This document shows positions 1 through 12,500 of a stretch of 21,286 nucleotides of DNA, in pieces. Below the pieces are notes generated by a model. That model searched no databases. It was not told the DNA's origin and saw nothing but the letters and a program-made list of their open reading frames with translations. The position numbers and the translations under genes were made by a program. The stretch is taken from positions 285,919 to 307,204 of the forward strand of contig NW_003128865.1 in assembly GCF_000003605.2 (NCBI RefSeq), read 5' to 3'. The DNA comes from Saccoglossus kowalevskii (lineage: Eukaryota; Hemichordata; Enteropneusta; Harrimaniidae). How positions within the stretch are numbered: position 1 is the stretch's first letter; every line of letters begins with the position of its first letter.

Positions 1-322
1 GTCATTCAGTGATGATACAAAATTCTGTGCCCTCCACGTATTTACATTGGAATTCACTCGACCATTTCTGAGTGCCCTTGCTTTGTGAATGACTACAGTC
101 CTGGATAGACGCGACTCCATGTTTGCGTGTACGAATTCCGTGTTATTTGACTGTTTGCTTGTTATTATTCAAAGTGGAATAAAATTATTACGTTCAATAC
201 CATGTCTAATAAACACGTCGTACATACAATTTGATTATGATATGATATGTTGAATTTTATACTTTATGTTTACAATTACTTTTATTTTCATGAAAGTATT
301 GTTTACATGTTTCATAAATCAG
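1..322. other. Intron or upstream sequence, no gene seen
   Basis: No exon of the downstream gene can be supported here. All frames close quickly. The stretch ends in an acceptor (AG at 321-322) in front of the first recognised exon, so it is most likely the 3' end of an intron whose upstream exons lie before the window. A short open stretch near bases 2-88 has no recognisable domain. Confidence 0.5.
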
Positions 323-508
323 CATTACACTTACACGAAATGGATGATGCGGTGACGATTCAAATTCCCGACGGAATGGCTGATGGTGATGTCATATATA
401 GTCCAATCGAGGGTAGAGGGGGAGGAAAAGAGGCAATATATTGGTACAGCTTTGGCGCTATAGTTCCAGATTTGTCACCAGACCCATACCCTTTCAAGCT
501 TATACAGG
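323..508 (+). CDS. Exon 1 in window: start of EC repeat a
   Basis: The acceptor AG is at 321-322 and the donor GTAAGA starts at 509. Both ends are phase 1, and the exon is 62 codons. The peptide has the A/B-strand pattern of an EC repeat (VTIQIPDGMADGDVIYS) and a later PYPFKLIQG, the usual F-x-I/L segment in mid-repeat. The upstream phase-1 acceptor means more exons lie before the window. The exact acceptor is less certain than for the other exons, because the polypyrimidine tract is weak. Confidence 0.6.
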
Positions 509-3500
509 GTAAGATAAGTGTTATGAGTTGTTCACTGTACGTTAAATAATCATATGTATACAACATGTTGTTTTATTTTCATTATATATTGTTTGCATTA
601 TTAAAGATCCAACCCCTTCTAAAGAAAACGAAGCTCAACTTGTGGCAGTGGTTCCCCCAGGATTTGACACTATTCACGAATACGTTGTTGATCTAGTGTT
701 AGAAGATTTGAATGACAATAAATATTTCACTTGCACTCTGACACTTCAAGTAACACTTTCTTTATATGTTGATGCCCCATACAACGCCACAATTGGAGAA
801 CATGCAACAGTGCCCCAGACAATTGCCAATATAACAGCTACAGATGCTGACGGACAAGCGAATGATGTAACGTTCATCATTATTGATTCGAATCCTAAAG
901 ATGCCCCGTTTCAAATTGGTCCAGTTACAGCTTATCAGGATACATCAGTTGCAGGTTAGTATTTTTCATAGACTACGTATTGACTAAATTCGTTCCTTCA
1001 AATGGGTATTCGACTTGTCACCCCTGACTTTATTTTTACCGTGCATACAGTAATGTAATGTTCTATCCTGTTGTATAACAGTTGCACACGAGCTCACGTT
1101 TCAAAACTCATTACACCTCATTACGGATCTTTTATATTTCAACACAACTGCAGACCCTATTTAACTCAATACACCTATTGCTCTGTACAAATTAAAACAA
1201 CTGTAGACCATATATTATCTACAGATTATTATGTAACTCATCATTTTTCAATCCAGTCGAAGTTACGCTATTGATAATCGATCTTGTCACTAAACCCAGT
1301 TCTGTTTCATTCCAAACTACCATCTGCAGAACTTCAGAATGTGAATTTACCCGGATTTGACTACGAAACAGGGACAAATGTTTACGAGTTATTCATCACA
1401 GTTTCGGATACATCAGGAGGAGATGTGGTGAAAACTGCTACAGTGACTGTCTACATTTTAGACGAACTGGAACCTATGATAATAACCAATTTGCCAGACT
1501 CGATCACTATATCCGAATCTGTACTTGGGAGTGTGTTTATAGTTGAGTGGGATCCACCTCGCGAGCCGATATGGATGTTATCTACATCGCCGGTCAATGG
1601 CCCATTTAGTATCAATGCAACAGGTAAACATATGACAGTATACAAATGTTATCTCAAGCAGAGGTGGACATACAGTTTTAGCGACGATTCAAAGAACTCT
1701 GAGAGGTCTCTTTAAAACTGTCTGTCTACCTCTGTTAGGGCAAGTATTTGTATTGTATCATAGCGAATAAATCTCGTCTTTACATGATAGATATTTTAGT
1801 AGCCTTAGGCATAATTGTAACCATCGCATAAAACGCATCAGAGAAACAAATAAATAATATTATTGTTCACACTCAGTTTGCTAGTTAGTATCATACTACG
1901 CTAATACATGTACATTTTCAGTATTCTCTTCACATGACTGTAAAATTTCAAAAGACGTGGTTGGGGGAATGGACTATTGTTTTTACTAATTCCAACAACC
2001 TACCACGGCCCACGTCATGACGTGAATGTTTGTTAAGCAGGCTTCCATTAATCTGTTTGAATCACAGTTATTTTTAATTCCCACTTTACTAATGCCTCAC
2101 TATTTTGGGACTGGTCACCGACACACCCGCATCGAGTACAGAAAGCTGCTAGCTCAAAGCAGGAACATATTGTTATTCTTCCATTTTCCATCCATACCCA
2201 TTTGGGGATGGTAGTTTAGGATTTGTCACTTTATCATTATTCCATATGATTCCGCTTTAGCAATAACTACCTTCAAAGTGTGTGTGTATGCGTTAGAAAT
2301 GTAGAGGAAACATGAATCTATCAGCGGCAAACATTGACCTTGCAACAAAAGATAATTCATGTTTGCCAATTGCATCTGTTTAGATTACCCTTGACTTGCA
2401 TACTACAAGTAAACAGGCAAACAGAGACCAATCTTCTTTTAGTTCACAGATGAATTCTTCCAAGTAGCCAGGTTAAGTTGTTTCACTGGAGGCCACAGAT
2501 TGGTATTTCCCCCTTTGAATCTGCTCTGATACAAAATTTGCAAATAACCTGTAACCAATTTCGCGTTGTATATATAGATCTTCTTCAGCTTTCACTGGCA
2601 TAAAGAATTCGTTACTTGATTAAATAACTCATCACTCTTTACTGCACAAGGATTTGTACAGGTTTTAAAAGTTGCCATAACGTTGGGATACAGCAGAATA
2701 GGGACAATGGTGTTGTGTTCAGCCAGGAGAATCCATTCCTTCCATCTGTCATCATTGAGCTTATGTAGTTCGTCTTGCAACTCTGGAGAGACCAAGACAA
2801 ACTTGGTTCATGCAGAGAGGGGTTATGAGTTATGCCCACTAACCCACCAGATACTTTCATGGACCTGTTAATTTGATCAAGAGCATGGTCAGCACCAAGA
2901 GTAAAACACGCTACTTGTACATTCATTTTCTTCGCTCACTTTCCTTTAAGAAATTCTCCATAAATTTCAGGGTCAGACTTTTTGATGAACTTCATTTTTG
3001 CAAGATATAATGGAATTATTCGGGATAGTTGAAGCGACAATGTACGTGGTGAACATTTCAAGAGCACGTAAATGCAGCTCCCAGTCCAAGTACGCACTGT
3101 ACAGACAAACAGCATTATTTACCAAACCATCTGAATATACTGACACTAACATGGAACAAAGGCTTGCTTCCTAAGAATTGGTCAAACTCACTCATCTTCT
3201 CCATCACTTCCGGTGATTTGTTGACATATGATTTATATCTTCAACACTTATATCTTTGAATGCTTGTTTAAGATTATTTTTAAGGTCTTTAAAGTTAGTT
3301 TGTAGCTGTGTATGTTTTACGAAAAATGCCTTCTTATACAATTTACATAAATCTTAGAGTGTCACAATATGTGCTGTTTGATCTTTTGCAACATGGTTTC
3401 CATCTATGATCTGTTTCACGGTAGCAGGTCCATATAGATCAGTTTCAATCCAACACAAGTCAATTATTCTCAACGATAGGCACCAATGAGTCATAATTCT

Positions 3501-6500
3501 GCCGTCACAATATGAAGCTCTCTGGGGAGAAAAATGAATATAATATCATGTTGAAATATTCGAGGTCGCTTTGCAGGCTTGTAAAGTCCCATATGAAGTG
3601 ATATGACCCGTTTTATGGACCTTGTGCCTGCATTAGGATTTTTAGCAAGGTCTGCCATTAATTTGGTGGGTGGGTAAATAATGGTGGCAAAAAAAAACGA
3701 TGTCGTTTGGAAAATGACGTCCATCTTAAATTTATCAACTCATGTTATATAAATATTTTTAACAATTCTGGATAGGTTGGCATCTCACGGGATTTTTTTA
3801 ATGACCTTTGACCCACACTATGTTCGGTATAAAGTTATTACATGGTATCCTTTACCAAAGCTCAAATTGAATAGTGGTGTATCACGTTTGCCTACTTTGA
3901 AGCCGGGGTTGGATTTGCTCAATTTAGAATGATAATCGGATTTTACAGAGGGATTGTGACTTACGAGGAGGAAACAAAGACTTACGCCATCCCTCTATTT
4001 TATTTTAGAAAGTTTAGGCTCGGAACTGACAATGTCATGTAGATTGTACAAAGAGGATTACATTTACATTTATCACCTCTAGTTGCGCTGAATTTCGCAT
4101 TGGCTGTATGACAACATCTGACCACATATCTTTATAGAATTGTGCTTAAAATCTAAACATTGAACTTAAATCGATCATTGAGGAAAACATTCATATTCGA
4201 TGCTCGGTAAACGAAAACAAGTTTTTTTTTGTAAGCACGGAACGATGAGGTCTTTGATGACAACATCGATTTAATTGCATTTGGAAATGACAATTTGAAT
4301 ATTGATCTTGCTATTCAGTATTTTACAATTTATACACAGCTAAGCAACAACATGTGAACCGAAATTACACTGCAATGGCTGGTTCAACAAACAAGCTTAT
4401 AAATATATAAATGACAATAATAAAACCTTTTGGGGTTCTTTTAATTATTATTATCTTATTATCATTATTTAATCCAAATGTAGATATGTTACTATACACA
4501 GTAATGGAATGATATGAGTCATAATTTCAAGATTTCTTTACCTTTAAAAAAATGTGATTATACCGTTGTATCATTCTTCATTGAAACTAATAAATAATAT
4601 TTTAATTTCTAATTTAGTTATTTAAGAGTAACGGTAAACATACTCTGTTCCTTCGCTTATTAGGGTCGGTGAATGTAGTCTCGCCGGGATTGAACTACAA
4701 ACAGCACACCTCTTATGATGTAACAATATTTATTGGCGATGAAGAAGGTTTTACAGACAATAAGGTGTTACACGTCACGTTGTTACCTAACCTAGGACCT
4801 GAAATCACCAATCTCAATGATACTATACAGATTAGTGAAATGAGTGCAGGAGGAACAGATATTTTTGTTGTACAAGCTGTGGATAATGAAGGAGACGACT
4901 TTTACTGTGTCATGTTTGCCAATCCAAATGATGGTAACTTTGGGTATAACTCGTCCAGTAAGTATATAATTTGATCTTTTGATCTATTGGGGTTACAAAC
5001 ACTAATTCGCTTTATTCGTTCTTTTTGAAATATACTGTTTCAGAATTGTTACATGGACGCATTTAGCCGAGCAGTATACGTAACGAATAGTTGCCACCAT
5101 ATAGGAACCGTTCGTGACATATCACGTGACATGCTACCCTTTTGAAAGTGTTGATGCTCAACAATCACGTATGCTAAATATATACAGTTCTAGATATTCT
5201 ATAGGGAGTGATTGTATAAGGAGTGACCATTAGAAACTTGAGGAAATTAGAGGAAATGATATAAACAAATCCCAACAACCACCAAATTGAAACTGAAGTA
5301 AAAATGTTCTGCTCAGTTTTGCTACTATTTTTCCTTTCAAAATTTCTAATAGTCGCCTCCATTGATCATGATTGGCTTGTATGCAATTTATCCTGTCACG
5401 TCATATCAACCATTACAAAATACAACAACCTACTGTTTTTTTGTGTCTCGCTTTCCGACTTCATCATCGTTTTGTCATGTTCTATGCGGGTCCAATTCGC
5501 CCTATACAGCTGCTGTAAAATATATTGATTGTTGAGTTTGTTTATTGGGGTTTGAATATGTGCTACCTTAGCTTATTTGTTTTATTTGCGGGATGCACTC
5601 AACTTTATGAGACGATGAACCAGACACATCTTGAATATATGCGAATACACGTTAGAAAATCAGTTATAGTTCCGCGGCTAATGACGGCCAAGTGAATGTT
5701 CAATATTTACTGGAATCTAATATTTTGATTGTTGACGTAATTTCAATTGATGAATTGGCGGTATGATTCTCGAAGCTGGTCATGTTGTGGTGGCATTTAG
5801 TTTTCAACATTAAGGTTTTGAAATAGATGACACAAATCAAAACTCTGTTTTAATTTTCGAACGTTTCATTTTATTGAATTGCTAGGGAACCTTTTCCGTT
5901 ATTTGTATATTTTCAGTCGACGGCGAGCCCAAGAACATAACATAATAACCAAAAACAAGCGCAAACTACAATGTTACCAGTCAGTTCTGTTTTGACGCCC
6001 AGTGTTTAATATTCATATAGATTAACACGTGCTCCTTTCGTACAGCCACGCTATCTGATTCGTGGCTTAATTAAATTGGAGATTGAAAACAAGGTCAACG
6101 CTGAGTAAGTCAGCGTCCTTGTGAAACAAGGAACTACTCACGACGAGATCAACAGTCGATTGGCCACTCAACATCCGAGCACTAGTGGAATTTCTGAAAG
6201 AAGCTTGCGACATTTTGTACTCATCGTGGTATACACACTCTAATAAATGTGAATCGCATTGTAAGTTGGGTGTCTGTGAACAAAATTAAGAGGACTAAAA
6301 CATTGCAACCCGCCCCAAATCACCCTTTCTGGCAACGGAGTATAATTTTCAAAAGTGAAGTATGACGACCAAGCGACTGGCGACTGGTTCATTAATGAGC
6401 GAATGATAAGCCGCGTTGGGGAATGACCATCATTAACCATTGACCGTTGTAGCAAAAGTTAAAAAGTTAACAATTTCTAATCTAACAATTATCCTTTCCT

Positions 6501-9500
6501 TAAACACAGCTAATTCTATCTACGTCATCAACTCGCCTATTCTGAATTTTGAAACTGTGGATGAATACACCTTGAGTGTAACGTGTCATGATTTAGGTGT
6601 CACTAACACTAAGCCTGGCACACCTAAAGTACTGACTGTTCAGATCACTGACGAGAATGAAGCACCGATACTTACTAACCTACCAGCAACAGTCAAAGTA
6701 CCTGAAGACGCACTCAATTCGGTATCGATATTCCAAGCTGACGGTTATGATGTGGACGGCAATTCTCTCAGTTTTTCTCTCACAATAGTCTCACCTGTCT
6801 CCGGGCAAGGGAAGTTCGCTGTAGCCGACTCAAGTAAGCGATAGTTATTTGTGTCATTTTTTTAAACCAAATACAGGGATTCATATCAAGTAAATCAATG
6901 ATGTAATGTTTAAATTATCGGATCGATGGAACAATGCATATAAGTTGTCTAAAGGTGAATATAGCTGCAAATAGCTGCAAGCACCGATAGTGGAAGTACT
7001 TGAGGTTAAGTATTTAATTTAAAGAATTGAGGAAAGTAAATTGCTAGCATCAACATGTATTTTAATTTCATAGTGTGTATGTGTGTGTAGCATCATTCAC
7101 CACAAATACGGCGGAAGACGGCCGCCCTTGACGCCACGTGCAAGTGAAAATTGTACCTGGCCGGTTCGGTTCTCACAGGACTGCTTTCACGTGCATGCAT
7201 TTTGCCAATTATTTAAAATAACTCATACTCACAGGTTAATACTGTGACATTATTGTTATCAGGCAAATATTGGTTTTATAAAACGTGATTCTTACCGATT
7301 TCGAGGTGGGAATCATCAGTGGATTGTTCCTCACAAACAAGCTTGTGACAAGTTTCTCACAATATTCTGTTTTATTGGGGTGTTACATTTTTACAAACAG
7401 ATGGGAACGATGGTACTGTTTCTATATCTAACAATCCTGCTTTCGACTTTGAGGATGTGCAGCAATATTCATTGGTGTTGGAAGCAACTGACGGAGAATT
7501 CACTGCAACTGGTACTCTGACTGTTGATATTATGGATGTAGCCGAACCACCAGTATTTGTGAATGATAACCAAGATGTATATATCGATGAAGAACAGGTG
7601 AGAAATATGTACTCCTTTTTCATGCTTGTTTTGTAATTGATATTCGCCATTGATCAATTTAATTTATGCATGGCTAATTTATCAAACATATCTTTACAGA
7701 TTGTTGGGACATTAATATCTCTTGACTGGACTGTAACTGACGTGGATGATGTATTAACTGATTTAACATATAATATGATTGCTGGAACTTATTCTCCATA
7801 CTTCAGTTTAACTGATGGAACCAATCCAGAATTACGTATTGCACAAGTCATGGATTATGAAGCATCCTTCCCAGTCCCATTTCCCATAATGTTTACTGTC
7901 ACAGACCCAGCTGGAAAGAAAGATTATCTAACAGTTAATGTATACCTTCAGAATATTTATGACAATGCACCAATTTTCACCCAGATAGTATATTCCGCAG
8001 ATGTGTTTGATGGAGAATCGCAAGGTAGTCCTGTACTGCAGGGTCTAGCAACAGATGTAGATCTATTTGACATCATTACGTACTCCATAGAGCCAGCAAA
8101 TACATATTTTGTTATTGACTCACAATTAGGAGAAGTAACTGTAAATCAACCCATTAACTCTTCAATCAGTGGGGATATCATTAACTTTACACTGGTTGCT
8201 ACTGATCTGGGATCGAATCAAGACACAGCTTTTGTTCAGGTTACTGTTGCAAGTGTCAATAAAATTCATGTGATTATTGATAGCAACGAACGTCCATATT
8301 GGAATTGGGAGGTGCCTTACGATTTGACCAACGATACATATGTTAACAACGTCGTCACAAATAACCAGATCTTCGGTAGGATGGTATTCTTATAAATGAA
8401 TATAAAATTACATACATATATATCAACTCACGCATGAACGAACACACAAATTATTATTGAGTTATGTTTGTGAGATATTGAGTTATGTTTAGTTTATATA
8501 TGTTGCTTTATTGTCTATTTTGATGGTCACGTAATTATGTCACTCTCACACTGATCTTGTTTTGTATGTATTAAGCCAGACCTTCGTTTTCACAAATTCG
8601 ATCACATTTGTAAATTATATTTCAGAAAAGAGTGGTTCGATCATTTATAAGTTATATATGCCAAACACACGATTTAGAATTACAACAGATGGTCAAGTTT
8701 TCGTAGCAGGCAAACTCATGGCAGAAGAAGAATACATATTAATGTACTATGTAGAAGACGATCGCATACCTCCAATCAAGGCAGGGTGAGTGTACTCTAT
8801 TCATATATATCCACACAAAAATCATGTTAGTAATGAAGTAGATGTGAAATCCACTGATATTGAAATTATAACACAAAAAATATACAGAATATATTATGTA
8901 CAAAGTACATTTTTTATCATTATGTCGATACTTTTTGTTTAAAGCTGTTTTTATGTTTTCAATGTTAATAATAGACCACTGTAAAACCACGTGGCTGATA
9001 ACGTTTCTTAGAAAATATCTTAACGTAGATTGTGCAACGATCAACTGAAGTGTGCTGAATCGTGACGCACAGTCAACTGGCATGTTTATCGCTGTTATCA
9101 TTTGAAATGATTGTAGTTATATTCATTATTACTGTCATTTACGTTTCCATATGTTCTGCAAAACTGTTGTTTTCTATGTAGCTGCTCTCAACATTTCATT
9201 GACATGTTATATGTCAAATTCAAACAATCCAAACATTAGCGCATTAGTGTGTACAATACATCAATCATATCAAAATATTGTAATGATGATAACTGAAGTC
9301 ATCATGTCACCTAAATCATATCACATGATTTGTACGTAATCATGTAACATAACTATTAAATCATCAAATGAAGATTTTCTTTGATCATGATGAATTATAA
9401 ATTGTGTATATTATTATACACATGTCACTGCAACGCCATAAGTTACAGCATACCTTTATTTTACGTTATTGCACGGGGTATTTGCAAATTCCAAATTGTG

Positions 9501-12500
9501 GAACGAGTTCGCGCGTAAGTGTCCTTTAATAATAAAAATAAACATGACAGCCCCGGCAAACCCTCTACTGTATTCGTGCATATTTGTTGATATCCTCATA
9601 ATAACCTCATGATATTAATACTTGTATAAATTGGTCTCAGAGAAACAAATATGCCAATATGCCAGTATTTCCCATTGAGATTTGAACAGTAACACCACTC
9701 AATAGGTTACACCAGGTATGACCATATCGATCACTCTTGGTCTGGATACTGGTGGTGGATAATGTGCAGGTCCCAGATACAAGTACATCCAAATGCGGTA
9801 ATTGTAAACGACGTAAGACACCAGGAGTGCTAATCACGGAGGCATGGCAGACCCACCATTTATTTATCTTCTTCACAAATGTTCGTTAAATCGGAATATT
9901 TCAGCATGACTCTCATTGCTTAGAATTAAATTGTTAATTAATTCATATATTGATCTTCTATATATCATCTACAGTGTTTCAATGATTCGTATTGACACCT
10001 ACATACCACAGATGGTTCTTGTGAACATACATCTGGGCATTTCAGTTGCTGATTTCACGTCCTCCAGACAGACTGCTTTTATTTCTGCTTTGAATAAACG
10101 TTATAAACCGTGGAAATACAGAATATCCTCCATTCGCAGTGATACAACGGTGTCTACAAGAAAACTTCTTCAAAAGTGAGTAGTATAGCAGTAACAACTA
10201 CAAATGGCAATATGAAAACATATAAATGTACAAATATCTGGAAATAATCCCGACAATGTGTACAACAGAACTGGTGATGGTTGTGAACCATGACTGCCTC
10301 AGACTGCAAGAATATTGTGTAATGGAAGGGAATGTAAAGGGAAATGTATTGTACTGTAACCTCTCAATATATCTGCATTAACTTTCACCGTGAATGACAA
10401 TGTGGGAGTTGACTTAAATGACGGGTAGAAGCAAGGCTGGTCACATTTTGCGAAATAGTAATTAGTTAGAATTACCAGACAAGCAATAGAGACATTGAGA
10501 TATAGTTGGAATTGAAGCAAAGGAGTTATTAGTCCATGAAACAAGAATTGTGTGTGGGGAAAGTTGTCATGTATACAATCATAATAAATTGAAATGGTTT
10601 TAGAACGGAAAAACTGTTTTATGACTGTAAATAATTATTAACAATAAAAACTGAAATTTAGAAACTATGAACAATAAATAATAAAACTTGGAAACTATGA
10701 ACATTTTATAATGAATAAAAATGCTGTCCATTCTATTTATTGTATTATGCTCAATGACGTACCTTCACTCTTGAACACTTAAAAAACATTGTCTCTTCTA
10801 GTGTTGTATGAACCTGAATGAAAGGTCCGGAGTCACGGCGAATACTTCTAGCGAGTCCCGCTCTAAAAACCTCTACCAGCCTAGGTCTTGTACATAAAGC
10901 AAATGATGTATTTACTTTTTATTGCTTATTTTGTTATTTTTGTTACAATCATTAATGTGCAGGGTAATTACTCTGGCCAATGATATTGAACTTAGCTCTT
11001 CGATGAAGCAGTGGTTTTCTTCTTCAAATAATTTAAAATACCCTTAATACCCTTAATAGAAGTATGTCCATTGTTTCACAAGAACGACTGTCCCAGGGGA
11101 TTTTCGTCTTCTCAATTTCTCAAGCTAAAGTTTTTTTTTACTAGAACTAGAACGAAATGTCTTTTGGCAGCACTTCTTGCATTAATTTTCAGTGCCCCAA
11201 CAAAAACAGAAAATACTGTTCCTGAAGCACAGAATTTACATGTATTTTTTTTCCAAGGCCATTCACGCAAATCAAAGCTATTACCGCCTCCATAGTTGTT
11301 AACACTTTGCAGCCCCCATGATGGATGTATTGTGACGTATTTTGACCCCCGGATTCTGACCTTGCATTTTGGCTACATTTACTGACCTTTCATACCAGTT
11401 CAATTTTCTTTAAATATTTCATCCTGATTTCATGATAGTTAATATTTAAAACTAACCTATTTTACTGGTCAAAAGACTTATCACTCCCATCATGCAATCC
11501 TCAACAGTACTTCCACAGATACAGCGACGATAACTAATATAAATACAAAAAACCCTCGCTCTCGGAATAATGAATCCAACAGTATTTTCCTATTCATTTA
11601 ATATACTGCATCAAAGCCATTCTAAAGTGTCGTTTATCACTGTTTTATTTTCAGCACAGCAATTGTAGTAGTCTATGCGTTAAAAAACGATCTTACCAAT
11701 TCCCAGGACAGCGTTGACTCTACTAAGGAATTTGTATACTTTGTGGATCTTGCAGAGGCAATGCAAATTGATTCAGATGGTACACCTGTGGCTCTTTTAA
11801 CTGGAACAGATTTTGACGAATTCCCTGTAGAAAGTGTGAAACCAACATATGAACTCATTAATACACATAATAGCTATAGCTGGTGGCTTGACACACCTGA
11901 AGGAAATGTTACAATTGCCATCTTGATATTATTGGTGATAATTGTCATTGTCTCCATATGCTGTTGCTGCTGGTTCATCATTCGCAAAAAAGCCCGAAGT
12001 GATAAACAAGAAATTACTTCAAGAGCCGATGTTGACAAGAGTGGTGAGAATAATCTAAATAAGTAAGTTCACGTGATGTTATCGTCACATATAATTAGAC
12101 ATTATGAACAGCAAACGAGGGCTACGCTCGTTTATCATCTCCCGCTAAATATGCTAATATCCCCCAGAGAGGTCTTTATCTGCTAACATAACATACTCAC
12201 ACAAGAAATGCGCTACAGCATAGTTTCATAGTTGCAAATTTTCAATTATTCCAACGTCGTTTCTTGGACTATACTACTGTCGTAAATTTGGTGGATGTGG
12301 GTTTCTATTTGCGTGACAAATGTTTTAATTTTTTTCTTTTCAACATTTATTTTATTTTATTTTATTATTCACTGGCTGACATTTTATTCAACGTTTGTTT
12401 TGGTAATCGAAAAGCCTCACATGTGGCGATATGTAAAGTAATACAAAATAAGATGTAATGAAAATAATATTATATAGTAAAAATAAAATAAAATAAAAGA

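Larger units (their letters stand above)
1624..4663 (+). other. Intron 3 (3.0 kb), carries an antisense mobile-element fossil
   Basis: This is the largest intron. From about 2130 to 3730 it is filled by an antisense decayed element, listed separately. The flanks 1624-2010 and 3815-4663 show no coding signal. The 4380-4600 part is very AT-rich. Confidence 0.75.
4958..6509 (+). other. Intron 4 (1.55 kb)
   Basis: A GT-AG intron with a strong donor (GTAAGT) and acceptor (AAACACAG). It contains a small foldback at 5220-5360 and an integrase-like fragment at about 6010-6237. The remaining parts show no genes. Confidence 0.75.

Noticed and set aside
2639-2926. Minus-strand ORF taken as a complete gene
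   Set aside because: It is one frame of a longer element that continues in other frames on both sides, so it is a fossil rather than a gene.
8739-9101. Minus-strand ORF of 120 codons
   Set aside because: It overlaps exon 8 antisense and AT-rich intron. The peptide is Ile/Tyr/Asn-rich with no motif.
9637-9876. Minus-strand ORF with less AT-biased composition
   Set aside because: I looked for similarity to transposon proteins and recognised none. It remains unassigned intron sequence.
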